A DNA stretch of 41,167 bases from Acidimicrobiia bacterium (GTDB lineage: Bacteria; Actinomycetota; Acidimicrobiia; Spongiisociales; Spongiisociaceae): NCBI GenBank assembly GCA_003229305.1, contig QIDH01000077.1, positions 1 to 41,167 on the forward strand. Direction: 5' to 3'. The notes under the pieces were generated by a model. The model made no database searches and was not told the DNA's origin. It worked only from the letters and a program-made list of their open reading frames with translations. The position numbers and the translations under genes were made by a program. Shown one piece after another: positions 28,700 through 36,184 of this stretch (within the stretch, counting starts at the first letter, position 1; every line of letters starts with the position of its first letter).

Positions 28700-29175
28700 T
28701 GGATGTCATCACCGCCCCCGTCCCTGAACCAGAGCCCGAACCAGAGGCACATCTCAGCAGCCTCCCGACGCCGGTCCGAGCATCTGGCCTGCCAAGGCCA
28801 TGGGCGTTTGCCGCCATCGGTCTGGCCTTCGTCCTCGGATTCACCGTTGGGGCGGTCGCCAGCCCCTGGCGATCCACCGAACCAGGACCTCCCAGCCTCC
28901 CAGAAACGCTCGAATGGATGTTCACCGCGTCGTTGACATATGCGGCGACAACTGAGGATGGAGCCGAGATTCCTCCGCCTGCCAACTCGGTCACGATACG
29001 AGAGGTCGAGGTTCTCGACCCGGTGAAGGGCCCCGTCCTCGCCATAGTCGAGCTCGACCACCTGACCTCCCGCGAGATCGTCGCCTACGAGATCACCACC
29101 AAGAGGACGGGGCGCTCTTGGAGCGTCGAGGCGATCCCCATCGCAGACCGGCGAAAGGGCGACGAAGACGGCTAG
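28696..29175 (+). CDS. Single-pass membrane protein of unknown function
   Basis: A 159-residue protein with a Pro/Glu-rich cytoplasmic start (PVPEPEPEPEAH), one membrane span (WAFAAIGLAFVLGFTVGAVA) and an outer domain of about 100 residues with alternating strands (VTIREVEVLDPVKGPVLAIVELDHL, EIVAYEITTKRTGRSWSVEAIPI). The shape resembles NTF2-like or nucleoporin-like outer domains that ride next to secretion or wall proteins, but I cannot name a family. The start overlaps the LysM gene stop by four bases, so the two are probably partners. Confidence 0.75.
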   Translation: MMDVITAPVPEPEPEPEAHLSSLPTPVRASGLPRPWAFAAIGLAFVLGFTVGAVASPWRSTEPGPPSLPETLEWMFTASLTYAATTEDGAEIPPPANSVTIREVEVLDPVKGPVLAIVELDHLTSREIVAYEITTKRTGRSWSVEAIPIADRRKGDEDG

Positions 29176-29233
29176 CGGAAACGGACCAGCAGACCCGGGA
29201 TGTTTTGGAGCTATCCAGGCGGCCAGGAACAGC

Positions 29234-29641
29234 TCAACCCGAGCCCAGGAAGCTGAACCTCACCTGGCGGACCGGGTTGTCGACGTTTGTGTCGACAAGC
29301 ACTATCGACTGCCAGGTGCCAAGAGCCAGTTGGCCGCCCAACACTGGGACCGTGAGGCTAGGGGACACAACGCCTGGCAGGACATGATCTCTGCCATGGC
29401 CAGGCGCACCGTGCCGATGGCGCCACCGATCGTCTCTGGGAAAGAGGGTTTCGAGATGAGCCATGAGATCGTCATCTGAACCGGCCCCCGTTTCGATCAC
29501 CGCCAGGCCTGCCGTGGCATGGGGCACGAACACCGACAATAGGCCATCGCCCAGCTCTGACGCGAACGATGAGGCCTCTGAGGTCAAGTCGACTGCCGCC
29601 GACATGTTCCCGGTTGGGATTTCGACAATTTTCGTCAGCAC
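29234..29641 (-). CDS. YjbQ family protein (UPF0047)
   Basis: A 135-residue YjbQ-type protein. Marks of the family are VFVPHATAGLAVIETG, a His-rich middle (HRHGAPGHGRDH) and PVLGGQLALGTWQSIVLVDTN near the end. E. coli YjbQ has a weak thiamine-phosphate synthase activity, but the true role is not settled. The His cluster fits a metal site. GTG start one base after the prs stop. It is the last gene of the glmU-prs run. Confidence 0.9.
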   Translation of the reverse strand: MLTKIVEIPTGNMSAAVDLTSEASSFASELGDGLLSVFVPHATAGLAVIETGAGSDDDLMAHLETLFPRDDRWRHRHGAPGHGRDHVLPGVVSPSLTVPVLGGQLALGTWQSIVLVDTNVDNPVRQVRFSFLGSG

Positions 29642-29642
29642 C

Positions 29643-30611
29643 TCAGAGGTTCTCGCCCATGAAGATGTCCGAGACCGAACTCTCCATGAATATCGCCTGG
29701 AGTGCTTCGGCCACGATCGGGGCCACCGAGAGTGTTGTCAGCTTGTCGAACGTCTTTTCGGAGGGAACCGGCAACGTGTTGGTCACCAGCACCTCCTCGA
29801 CAGGCGCGTTCTTCAGGCGATCTATTGCTTCGCCAGACAGTACGGGGTGGGTCGCGACAATGACCACGGACAATGCCCCCTTCTTCTTCAGAAGTCTGGC
29901 TGCGTTGCAGACAGTTCCTGCGGTGTCGATCATGTCGTCGACGATTACGACATGCCGGTTCTTGACCTGGCCGATCACCGTCAGTGCCTTGGACTCGTTG
30001 TGTTTCGTCGCCTCTCTTCGCTTGTGGATGAACGCAACGTAAGCGTCCAGATGGTTGGCGTACCGACCCGCACGCTTGACCCCGCCGGCATCTGGGGAGA
30101 CCACAGTGACCGGCCCATCGAATCGCCCCCTGAGGTAATCGGTGAAAATCGGCAGAGCGGTCAAGTGGTCGAAGGGTTTGTCGACGAACCCCTGCACCTG
30201 GCCAGTGTGCAGATCGATGGAGACCAACCGGTCTGTTCCCGCGGCGATGAACAGATCACCCATGAGGCGGGCGGAAATCGGTTCCCTCGGCAAGGTCTTC
30301 TTATCTTGGCGGGCGTACCCAAAGTACGGGACGACTGCGGTTATCCGACGCGCAGATGCCCGCTTGAGAGCGTCGATCAGGATCAGCTGCTGCATGATGT
30401 GAAAGTTGATCTCAGGCGAATGGCTCTGCATTACGAAACAGTCTGCGCCTCTGACGCTGTCGACCGGCCTCGCATAGATCTCGGTATTCGCGAACTCGGA
30501 CAGCTCGACCTTGCCGACCGCGACGCCGAGATGGTCGGCAACATCCCTCGCCAATTCAGGGTTGGCGGATCCGGAGAAGAGCATGAACTTTTTCCGGTTG
30601 ACCAGCTCCAC
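29643..30611 (-). CDS. prs: Ribose-phosphate pyrophosphokinase
   Basis: PRPP synthase (322 residues), which transfers pyrophosphate from ATP to ribose 5-phosphate; PRPP feeds purine, pyrimidine, His, Trp and NAD synthesis. Seen are FANTEIYARPVDSVRG, the flexible loop YFGYARQDKKTLPREPISA, the divalent-cation site DLHTGQVQGFVD and the PRPP loop VVIVDDMIDTAGT. Length is standard. A GTG start matches the family N-terminus; the frame upstream has a stop and only a rare ATT. The gene lies 100 bases after glmU, an order common in actinobacteria and Firmicutes. Confidence 0.97.
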   Translation of the reverse strand: MELVNRKKFMLFSGSANPELARDVADHLGVAVGKVELSEFANTEIYARPVDSVRGADCFVMQSHSPEINFHIMQQLILIDALKRASARRITAVVPYFGYARQDKKTLPREPISARLMGDLFIAAGTDRLVSIDLHTGQVQGFVDKPFDHLTALPIFTDYLRGRFDGPVTVVSPDAGGVKRAGRYANHLDAYVAFIHKRREATKHNESKALTVIGQVKNRHVVIVDDMIDTAGTVCNAARLLKKKGALSVVIVATHPVLSGEAIDRLKNAPVEEVLVTNTLPVPSEKTFDKLTTLSVAPIVAEALQAIFMESSVSDIFMGENL

Positions 30612-30711
30612 GGTCAGGCCGTCCTCGGTAGCGTCCTGGATAGTCTCAATCTGTGCTGACTCTTGGCCATCAATGGCACTCTAGCTCCTGTCGCCTCAGC
30701 CATCCGGTCGG

Positions 30712-32112
30712 CTAAGAAGTCGATCGGTCAGAGAGCGGATTTTCGGCTGCCTGCCTCCTGCGGGCTGCGTAACCGGCCACGTTTTCTTGGCGCGAACGTC
30801 CGATCCCGAGGGCGTCTTCTTCGACATCGTCCACGATGACCGAACCGGCTCCTGTCACCGCGTTCTTCCCGATTTCTACCGGAGCGACGAGCATGGTGTT
30901 CGATCCGACGAAGGCACCCTCGCCAATGACCGTCCTGAACTTGTCGTATCCGTCGTAATTGCAGGTGATCGTCCCTGCGCCAACATTCGCCCTGGCTCCG
31001 ACGTCTGTGTCACCGATGTACGCGAGGTGGGGAACCTTGGCTTCAGGCCCGACAGTGGTGTTTTTGAGCTCTACGAAGGTGCCCGCCTTTGAGCCAGATT
31101 CGAGAACGGCTCCAGGACGCAACGAAGCAAAGGGTCCGACCTCGACCGTCTCGCCAACGTCGGCTCCCCTGAGCACCGAATACCAGACCTTTGAATTGGG
31201 ACCGATGTTCGATCCTGCCGCAAACACGTCCGGCCCGATCTCCGCACCCGCACCAACCGAAGTCCCGTCTACGAGATGAACATTCGCCTGAATCCTGGCA
31301 CCCGCCTCAATCGTTACGTCAGCATCCAGATAGACGCTGGTCGGGTCTTGCATCCACACGCCGGCCTGCATCGCCTCTGTGTTGATTCGCTGCCTGATGA
31401 GCTTGGCGGCGTCCGCCAGCTGATCTTGACTGTTGACCCCAGCCAACTCGGCCGCGTTGGTGCAATGTGCGGAAATCGAATGTCCTGCGACGCCGAGAAT
31501 GGCCAGCACGTCCGTCAGATACAGCTCACCTTGGGCGTTGTCTGCCCGCACCTCTGTGAGGGCTTCGGCCAGCAGTTCCGCGTCGAATACGTAGACACCG
31601 CCGTTTATCTCGTCGACCTCGAGCTGGGCAGGCGTGGCGTCTTTGTGCTCGACGATCCCGGTGACGTGATCCCAACCATCTCGAAGGATGCGTCCGTAGC
31701 CGGTTGGATCTGGGACCTTGGCCGTGAGACAAGTCGCTGCCGAGCCAGTCCTACGGTGCGCGTCGAGGAGGTTGGCGAGAGTCTCAGAGGTGAGCAAGGG
31801 CGTGTCGCCTGGCAGAACCATGACGTGGTCGCCACTGGAAGGGGCCAGCGCGGCGAGTCCAACCTGAACGGCATGTCCCGTCCCGAGCTGGCGCTCCTGA
31901 AGGGCGCTGTGGATGCCGGGAGGCAGGATCGCTTGCACCCGGTCCGCGCCAGAACCTACGACCACCACTGTCTCAGAGACATCGACTCCTGAGAGCGCAT
32001 CCAAGACCCAGTTGACCAGCGTCCTGCCGGCGACACTGCTGACCACCTTGGGATATGGCGACTTCATACGGGTACCTGCACCAGCGGCAAGAACGATGGC
32101 ATTTATGGACAT
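30712..32112 (-). CDS. glmU: Bifunctional UDP-N-acetylglucosamine pyrophosphorylase/GlcN-1-P acetyltransferase
   Basis: GlmU (466 residues) makes UDP-GlcNAc, precursor of peptidoglycan, in two steps. The N-terminal uridyltransferase shows LAAGAGTRMKSPYPKVV and LPGDTPLLT; the C-terminal half is a left-handed beta-helix with hexapeptide repeats (VYLDADVTIEAGARIQ, GTFVELKNTTVG) and the acetyl-CoA site AGTITCNYDGYDK. The ATG at 32112 is chosen over the TTG codon before it because GGAGG lies at the right distance. An intrinsic terminator sits 31 bases before the start, which may control expression. Confidence 0.97.
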   Translation of the reverse strand: MSINAIVLAAGAGTRMKSPYPKVVSSVAGRTLVNWVLDALSGVDVSETVVVVGSGADRVQAILPPGIHSALQERQLGTGHAVQVGLAALAPSSGDHVMVLPGDTPLLTSETLANLLDAHRRTGSAATCLTAKVPDPTGYGRILRDGWDHVTGIVEHKDATPAQLEVDEINGGVYVFDAELLAEALTEVRADNAQGELYLTDVLAILGVAGHSISAHCTNAAELAGVNSQDQLADAAKLIRQRINTEAMQAGVWMQDPTSVYLDADVTIEAGARIQANVHLVDGTSVGAGAEIGPDVFAAGSNIGPNSKVWYSVLRGADVGETVEVGPFASLRPGAVLESGSKAGTFVELKNTTVGPEAKVPHLAYIGDTDVGARANVGAGTITCNYDGYDKFRTVIGEGAFVGSNTMLVAPVEIGKNAVTGAGSVIVDDVEEDALGIGRSRQENVAGYAARRRQAAENPLSDRSTS

Positions 32113-32143
32113 CAACGGCCTCCGAGAAGAATCGTTGGATTGG

Positions 32144-32162
32144 AAAAACGGCGGTGCGCCGT
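32144..32162 (-). terminator. Intrinsic terminator between tRNA-Gln and glmU
   Basis: On the minus strand ACGGCG-CAC-CGCCGT is a perfect 6-base stem with a 3-base loop, followed by TTTT (the last stem T extends it to five). It would stop transcripts coming from tRNA-Gln or ispE. It ends only 31 bases before the glmU ATG, so it may be part of the glmU leader. Confidence 0.75.
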
Positions 32163-32208
32163 GACTCCGTTGTAGGAGATGCGATTGTTAGAAATACGAC
32201 ATACGTGA

Positions 32209-32230
32209 CGATGTCCAGGGGCCGACATCG
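32209..32230 (-). other. Hairpin downstream of tRNA-Gln
   Basis: CGATGTC/GACATCG form a perfect 7-base stem with an 8-base loop, 36 bases after the tRNA 3' end. There is no clean T tract. It may aid 3' processing of the tRNA or act as a weak first terminator before the one at 32144-32162. Confidence 0.4.
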
Positions 32231-32265
32231 CGACCCCGAACGGTTTCGCCAACATGGTCGATTCG

Positions 32266-32337
32266 CTGGGGGAACAGGACTCGAACCCGTACTGACGGGT
32301 CCAAAACCCGCTGTGCTGCCAGTTACACCACCCCCCA
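32266..32337 (-). tRNA. tRNA-Gln (anticodon TTG)
   Basis: Read on the minus strand the acceptor stem is TGGGGGG/TCCCCCA, the anticodon stem GCGGG/CCCGT around loop TTTTGGA with anticodon TTG, and the T arm ACGGG-TTCGAGT-CCTGT. CCA is not encoded (the sequence continues CGAAT). A TAGACT box at 32385-32380 is a candidate -10, giving a leader of about 36 bases. It reads CAA and, with wobble, CAG. Confidence 0.95.
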
Positions 32338-32421
32338 TTTCGGGCAGTCGAGGTTCGGCCCCCGACCGTGGCGGAAGAAAGTCTACAAGCGGTCATGGTC
32401 ATCCTTGATCGTGCATTCAAC

Positions 32422-33273
32422 TCAGCCACCAATCATGATCGCGCCATGATCGACAGGATCCGCGGCAAACGCCGACCTCGCCTCAGTTGGCACTACAGCC
32501 AATGCTTCGATCGCCTCTCGCTCATCCTCAAAGATTCCAAACAATGCCGGCCCGCTCCCCGACAATGCGACATCCCTGCCCCACCGGTCCGAGAGGTCGA
32601 GTCGCCAATCGGCCAGGAGAGGCTCGAGGGAAACGGCGGCCGGATACAGGTCGTTGACGAGTTCATGGCCCCGCAGAGAAGGTGGAATCGACCGCCTGGT
32701 CATGGCATGGCCTTGCGGCCCACCAAGCAGGTCCCAGCGCCGGTAGACGTTGGGCGTCGACAGTTCGAAGGGCGGAACAGCTACAACCACCCAGAAGTCA
32801 TCGGACGGTGAATCTTTCGGGCTGAGCAGTTCCCCATAACCTTCGATGACCCTTGACCCTCCCTCCATCAGATACGGCACATCTGAGCCCACTTCTGGCG
32901 CCAGGTCGATCAGAGCGGAGCGGTCAAAACCCACGAGATCTGCATACGCGATGAGAGCTGCGGCGGCGTCCGATGAACCGCCACCAAGGCCGGCCGCGAC
33001 AGGGATCCGTTTGGTCAGGGTGATCGCCACGGCTCTTGCCGATTCCGCATGGCTGCGGATCGTGCTGATTGCCTTCCAAACCAGGTTGTCACCATCAACA
33101 CGAAGTTCCCCGCCGACTATCTCCAGATCGTCGTCGTCGGATTCCTCGAGAACCAGCACGTCCCACCAGCCGATAGTCTGCACCACGCTCCGCAGCGGGT
33201 GCATTCCGCTTGCGTCAGCCGCCCTGACCTGCAAGGAAAGGTTGATCTTGGCAGGAGCGTGAACGACCGTCAT
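32422..33273 (-). CDS. ispE: 4-diphosphocytidyl-2-C-methyl-D-erythritol kinase
   Basis: A GHMP kinase (283 residues) of the non-mevalonate (MEP) isoprenoid pathway that phosphorylates CDP-methylerythritol. The N-terminal APAKINLSLQV, the ATP loop PVAAGLGGGSSDAAAAL and C-terminal LSGSGPALFGIF are the three GHMP motifs. The ATG overlaps the rsmA stop (ATGA) with GAGGTGG upstream, so it is coupled to rsmA. The tatD-rsmA-ispE order is widespread. Confidence 0.96.
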   Translation of the reverse strand: MTVVHAPAKINLSLQVRAADASGMHPLRSVVQTIGWWDVLVLEESDDDDLEIVGGELRVDGDNLVWKAISTIRSHAESARAVAITLTKRIPVAAGLGGGSSDAAAALIAYADLVGFDRSALIDLAPEVGSDVPYLMEGGSRVIEGYGELLSPKDSPSDDFWVVVAVPPFELSTPNVYRRWDLLGGPQGHAMTRRSIPPSLRGHELVNDLYPAAVSLEPLLADWRLDLSDRWGRDVALSGSGPALFGIFEDEREAIEALAVVPTEARSAFAADPVDHGAIMIGG

Positions 33274-34082
33274 GGAGCCACCTCGGCGAGTTTCAAGTAA
33301 TCCATAGGTGTCAATTCTTCGGCTCTGGCGGTTGGCAAGATACCGGCCTCGGCGAGCAGCGACTCGGGATCGGGCAGAACCGAACGCAGGGATGAACGCA
33401 CCATCTTGCGGCGTTGTCCAAATGCCGCCTGGGCCAGGTCTGCAGCCCTCTGGTGATCTGGGCCGGTGCGATTCGAGCGTCTGATGGTCACTATCGCCGA
33501 ATCGACGTTTGGGCGGGGCACGAATACCTGGGGCGGAACCGCGAAAGCGAAATGCGCATCACCAAAGAGGGCTGCAACGACAGAAGGCACCCCATAGTGA
33601 GGGGAGTTGGGAGAAGCAACAAGTCGATCGGCCACTTCCCTCTGCACCATCACAACAAATCCGACGATCTGAGGCACATGTCGCAAAGAGTCGAGGATGA
33701 GTGGTGTGCCGATGTTGTATGGAAGGTTGGCCACCAACCACCAGCGATCGTCAGATAGAACCTCGGCCAGCGACACCTTCGTAACGTCCTCGAAACGGAC
33801 CACTGCCCGGTCACCTATCACCTCGGCCAGCAATGTCCGAAGCGAAACATCGACCTCGTAGGCAAGAACCTCATATCCATGCTCAACCAACTCCAATGTC
33901 AGGGTCCCGGTTCCAGAACCGATCTCAAGAATCCGGCTTCCCGTTGGGGCATCGATGAGCCCGACAATCTTGGACACGATGTTGGGGTCTGCCAAGAAGT
34001 TCTGACCGTACCTCTTGGAAGGTGAAACCCCGTGCCGTTCCAAGAGCTGGATCAGCTCGGTGCGGGTCTGCCTGCGGCTCAC
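33270..34082 (-). CDS. rsmA: 16S rRNA dimethyladenosine transferase RsmA/KsgA
   Basis: An SAM-dependent enzyme (270 residues) that dimethylates A1518 and A1519 of 16S rRNA (E. coli numbering). The start KRYGQNFLADPNIVSKIV, the SAM motif ILEIGSGTGTLTLEL and the catalytic NLPYNIGTPLI are diagnostic, and a C-terminal helical domain follows. The GTG start overlaps the tatD stop by four bases. Loss of this enzyme gives kasugamycin resistance in other bacteria. Confidence 0.97.
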   Translation of the reverse strand: MSRRQTRTELIQLLERHGVSPSKRYGQNFLADPNIVSKIVGLIDAPTGSRILEIGSGTGTLTLELVEHGYEVLAYEVDVSLRTLLAEVIGDRAVVRFEDVTKVSLAEVLSDDRWWLVANLPYNIGTPLILDSLRHVPQIVGFVVMVQREVADRLVASPNSPHYGVPSVVAALFGDAHFAFAVPPQVFVPRPNVDSAIVTIRRSNRTGPDHQRAADLAQAAFGQRRKMVRSSLRSVLPDPESLLAEAGILPTARAEELTPMDYLKLAEVAP

Positions 34083-34858
34083 AGCGAGAACACCGCCTTC
34101 GCCTTGGCCGTGGTGGCGACGGCGACTTCTTCAACAGACATCCCCCATACAGCGGCCAGGGCTTCCCCGATCAGGCCGACCCTGGACGGCTCGTTGTCCT
34201 CCCCGCGGTGGGGAGGAGGGGAAAGGTATGGGGTGTCGGTCTCGACCATTGCGGCGCTCGGATCGATGACAGCCGCGCCTCTGCGCACGGTGTCTCCGGT
34301 TTCGAATGCCACCGGTCCGGCGAAGGAGAACGTCACCCCGAGTTCTGAAAACCGCTTCGACCACCTCGGCCCCCCTGTCCAGCAGTGCAGCACTACCCAA
34401 GGGCCCGCCCCTTGAGCCTCGAGGAGATCGTGGACTTCCGCGAAGGCGTCCCGACAGTGCACGATCAGTGGCTTGCCGACCGCAACGGCCAGCTGAATTT
34501 GTGAGCGGAAACTGTCAACCTGTGCGTCACGAGGGGACAAGGTGCGATAGAAGTCCAGACCAGTCTCCCCGATCGCGACCACGCAAGACTCGAGATCTGC
34601 GATGGCATCCCCCTCGACCGCCCAGCGGGAGGCCTCGTGGGGATGGAGGCCGACGGTTGGAAAGAGCCGACCGGGGTAGCGGGCCGCCAACTCGATCGCT
34701 GCCTCCGAACTCGCCAGATCAACGCCAGGCACGACGATGCGGACCACGTTTGGCGCCCGAAGGATCGAGGCATCCGGATTGCCGTCGGCCAGCTGTAGGT
34801 GACAATGCGTATCTATCCATTCGATCTCGCAGGGCTGCGGTTCGTGTGCATCGCTCAT
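34079..34858 (-). CDS. tatD: TatD family metal-dependent hydrolase
   Basis: A TIM-barrel nuclease (259 residues) of the TatD group, DNA 3'-5' exonuclease in characterised members. Metal residues appear in WIDTHCHLQL, VAIGETGLDFYR, PLIVHCRDA and the final LVETDTPYL-like MVETDTPYLSPPPHRG. Length is normal. First gene of the tatD-rsmA-ispE operon; no metG lies upstream as is common. Confidence 0.94.
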   Translation of the reverse strand: MSDAHEPQPCEIEWIDTHCHLQLADGNPDASILRAPNVVRIVVPGVDLASSEAAIELAARYPGRLFPTVGLHPHEASRWAVEGDAIADLESCVVAIGETGLDFYRTLSPRDAQVDSFRSQIQLAVAVGKPLIVHCRDAFAEVHDLLEAQGAGPWVVLHCWTGGPRWSKRFSELGVTFSFAGPVAFETGDTVRRGAAVIDPSAAMVETDTPYLSPPPHRGEDNEPSRVGLIGEALAAVWGMSVEEVAVATTAKAKAVFSL

Positions 34859-34960
34859 CCGGACCAGATTACCGAGCGGTGCCTGGTGCCAGACAGATCA
34901 TGCTCCTAGTGTGGGCAGGGGCAGACCGAATGAAATCCCAATTGACGGACCGCTGGATAC

Positions 34961-34989
34961 TTGACAGGCTCGTGGTAAATTTCCATATC
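34961..34989 (+). promoter_or_regulatory. Candidate promoter of the AbrB-type gene
   Basis: TTGACA (34961-34966) is a perfect -35. CATATC (34984-34989) at 17 bases, or TATCTC at 19, is a weak -10. It lies in the 186-base gap before the gene and about 55 bases from its start codon. A Shine-Dalgarno AAGGA follows at the gene. Confidence 0.4.
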
Positions 34990-35044
34990 TCAGGCTTCCA
35001 GGGCCCGTCGGGGGAATTCTCGAAATCAGTGAAGGATTGCCAAC

Positions 35045-35329
35045 ATGAAAACAGGCATGGCCCGCAAGATCGACGATCTGGGGCGGATCGTCATCCCAGC
35101 GGAGACTAGACGACTATTCAACATCCGCGAGGGCGACCACCTGGCCATCTCTATAGATGGAGACCGCATCGTTCTCAACAAACTCGAGGCCACAGTCTCG
35201 GTCGGAGAACGATCATTCGAAATCACCCGCGAAGCATGTTTCGAGTGGGAACACCGGCTTACCGAAACCATCGGCTCACGAGACCCGGCGGCCATCGAGG
35301 CAGAGATTCGCAAACGGCTCGGACTGTAG
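35045..35329 (+). CDS. AbrB/SpoVT-type transcription regulator
   Basis: A 94-residue protein with a typical swapped-hairpin DNA-binding domain at the N-terminus: TGMARKIDDLGRIVIPAETRRLFNI then GDHLAISIDGDRIVLNKLE, very like Bacillus AbrB. The C-terminal half (about 50-94) is a charged helix that may serve for oligomer formation. It lacks a toxin gene partner next to it, so an antitoxin role is unlikely; a global or stationary-phase regulator is more probable. It stands alone between tatD and rsmI, both on the other strand. Confidence 0.9.
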   Translation: MKTGMARKIDDLGRIVIPAETRRLFNIREGDHLAISIDGDRIVLNKLEATVSVGERSFEITREACFEWEHRLTETIGSRDPAAIEAEIRKRLGL

Positions 35330-35344
35330 GCGCACCTACTCGGA

Positions 35345-36184
35345 CTAACCGGGGGCCAAGCCGTCCCGATCTTTTAGCACCGCTTCGTACAACAATCGCC
35401 TGCGAAGGCCGAGCGAGGTGGCTACCGACCTCACCACCTCAGACAGCGGCTCTCCCGCGTCCACCCTCGCTGCCACCTCCTCTAGGGCGGCTGCCAACGA
35501 ACCTGTCTCGTCTGGCGCCCCCGCCACAACCAAGGTGAACTCGCCACGAGGTTCCCTCGCTCGCCATTCTTCGGCGGCTCCTCCCAGGGTTCCGAACCAG
35601 ACTTCCTCATGGAGTTTGGTCAGCTCTCTTGTCACGGTCACGGCTCGATCTTGTCCGAACCCGACGGCCATGGCGTCAACGTCTGCCACGAATCGACGTG
35701 GGGCGGAGAAGAAGATCATGGGGCGACGCTCGACCCTCAGATCTTCTATGGCTGTCCGCCTCTCCCCCGATTTGTGAGGCAGAAATCCTTCGAAGCAGAA
35801 GCGCTCTCCAACCAGGCCGGACAATGCCACCGCCGCAGTCACCGCACTCGGGCCTGGCACGACGATGAGCTTGGCTCCAACGGCCCTGGCGGCAGTAACA
35901 GCTGAGTAGCCGGGATCCGAGACACCTGGCATCCCGGCGTCCGTTATCAATGCGATGGTCTCGCCTGCTTCCAATCGCTCGGCCAGCTGCGACGACCTTG
36001 CCCTTTCGTTGCCAAGGAAATACGAAGAAACTGGAGTGCCAACCCCGAGGTGATTGAGCAATCGTTTCGCCCGCCTTGTGTCTTCGGCGAACACGAGGTC
36101 GGCTTCAGCCAGGGCCTCTGCCAACCTGGGAGAAGCATCGCCAAGGTTGCCGATGGGCGTCCCGCACAAGATCAGCTTGCCCAT
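35345..36184 (-). CDS. rsmI: 16S rRNA 2'-O-ribose C1402 methyltransferase
   Basis: RsmI (279 residues), an SAM enzyme of the tetrapyrrole-methylase fold that methylates the ribose of C1402. The opening GKLILCGTPIGNLGDASPRLAEAL, FAEDTRRAKRLLNHL, ITDAGMPGVSDPGY and VVPGPSAVTAAVALSG are family signatures. The frame is open far upstream, but the ATG at 36184 matches the family start and overlaps the preceding stop by one base. It converges with the AbrB gene, 15 bases apart, with no visible terminator between. Confidence 0.95.
   Translation of the reverse strand: MGKLILCGTPIGNLGDASPRLAEALAEADLVFAEDTRRAKRLLNHLGVGTPVSSYFLGNERARSSQLAERLEAGETIALITDAGMPGVSDPGYSAVTAARAVGAKLIVVPGPSAVTAAVALSGLVGERFCFEGFLPHKSGERRTAIEDLRVERRPMIFFSAPRRFVADVDAMAVGFGQDRAVTVTRELTKLHEEVWFGTLGGAAEEWRAREPRGEFTLVVAGAPDETGSLAAALEEVAARVDAGEPLSEVVRSVATSLGLRRRLLYEAVLKDRDGLAPG

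Noticed and set aside
35045-35344. AbrB-type protein as antitoxin
   Set aside because: No toxin gene lies next to it; the convergent neighbour is rsmI, 15 bases away.
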